The position numbers and the translations under genes were made by a program. DNA of 64,000 nucleotides, from the NCBI RefSeq assembly GCF_026191725.2, contig NZ_CP120863.1, forward strand, positions 1,096,001 through 1,160,000, in the 5' to 3' direction. The notes below the pieces were generated by a model. It saw nothing but the letters and a program-made list of their open reading frames with translations, was not told where the DNA came from and did not search any database. The DNA is from Roseibium porphyridii (lineage in GTDB: Bacteria > Pseudomonadota > Alphaproteobacteria > Rhizobiales > Stappiaceae). The number at the start of each line of letters is the position of its first letter. Position 1 is the stretch's first letter. Below are positions 63,862 to 64,000 of the stretch, piece after piece.

Positions 63862-64000
63862 ATGCGTAATGTTCTGTTCGTCTGTACGGCGAATTCCGCG
63901 CGCTCAGTTTTGGGCGAAGGCCTTCTTCGTTACATGGGCGAAGGCAGGTTTGAAACCTATTCGGCAGGGTCCACACCGCGTAGATCGGTCAATCCAGACG
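63862..64000 (+). CDS. arsC: Arsenate reductase / low-molecular-weight phosphatase-like ArsC (partial)
   Basis: The first 46 codons are in the window and the gene runs off the end. The catalytic loop VCTANSARS (C-x5-R-S) of the low-molecular-weight phosphatase fold is followed by GEGLLRYMGEGRFETYSAGS, typical of thioredoxin-type arsenate reductases. ATG 63862 was chosen; a TTG at 63856 would add two residues. It is downstream of arsR in the same operon. Confidence 0.88.
   Translation, partial: MRNVLFVCTANSARSVLGEGLLRYMGEGRFETYSAGSTPRRSVNPD

Noticed and set aside
1..64000. CRISPR arrays, insertion sequences, prophage or integrative elements
   Set aside because: I saw no regularly spaced repeats, transposase or integrase motifs, or attachment-like duplication of the tRNA-Glu 3' end. 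Gene content is core throughout.

Overview
The window is a stretch of core chromosome from an alphaproteobacterium, most likely of the order Hyphomicrobiales (Rhizobiales) and close to Roseibium/Labrenzia/Stappia. The indications are the CtrA and ChpT cell-cycle proteins, an EipA (DUF1134) envelope protein, a long alphaproteobacterial type of SerC behind a serC-type leader, an Omp25/Omp31-like small barrel, an RpoH with an intact RpoH box, and the ruvCAB-ybgC-tolQRAB-pal-cpoB-tilS-ftsH-glmM order. The genus is an inference from gene content. I see no insertion sequence, prophage, integrase, CRISPR array or rRNA. One tRNA is present, tRNA-Glu(TTC).

Layout. Positions 1-1918 hold the end of ruvC, ruvA, a small membrane protein and ruvB (Holliday-junction processing). 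A Cache-type chemoreceptor follows at 2035-4146. Positions 4238-15302 hold the cell-envelope block: ybgC, tolQRAB, pal, cpoB, tilS, ftsH and glmM. An outer-membrane barrel gene interrupted by one in-frame TAA lies at 15523-16347. Next come serC and serA (serine synthesis), two drug/metabolite-type exporters, purA and a large proline/alanine-rich membrane protein. A TPP riboswitch controls a short thiXY operon that lacks an ATPase gene. A CHASE2 adenylate cyclase, rpoH, rluD, tRNA-Glu, glpR, a coiled-coil protein, eipA and a YHS protein fill 27456-36094.

Positions 36268-48719 bring together the cell-cycle phosphorelay and motility: chpT, cheA-cheW-cheY-cheB-cheR, a membrane LytTR regulator, ctrA and fliI-fliJ. 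A metallo-hydrolase and trmO lie between them. Then come a PqiA-like protein, a DUF2336 protein, an MscS channel, glpD and glpK, the complete dipeptide transporter dppABCDF, a DHA2-family exporter, and the start of an arsenic operon (arsR, arsC) cut by the window end.

The most interesting signals are regulatory. Two perfect TTAA-N7-TTAA CtrA boxes lie upstream of pal and of the broken outer-membrane barrel gene, while ctrA itself is in the window. The ctrA/fliI intergenic region holds seven GANTC (CcrM) sites and a TTAACCAT half site. The TPP riboswitch is followed by two successive hairpins that each bury a ribosome binding site, with a 33-codon ORF between them. Several other start regions (chemoreceptor, DHA2 exporter) also bury the Shine-Dalgarno sequence in a stem. 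I found no clearly new multi-gene defence or mobile system. Most of the window is ordinary core genome.
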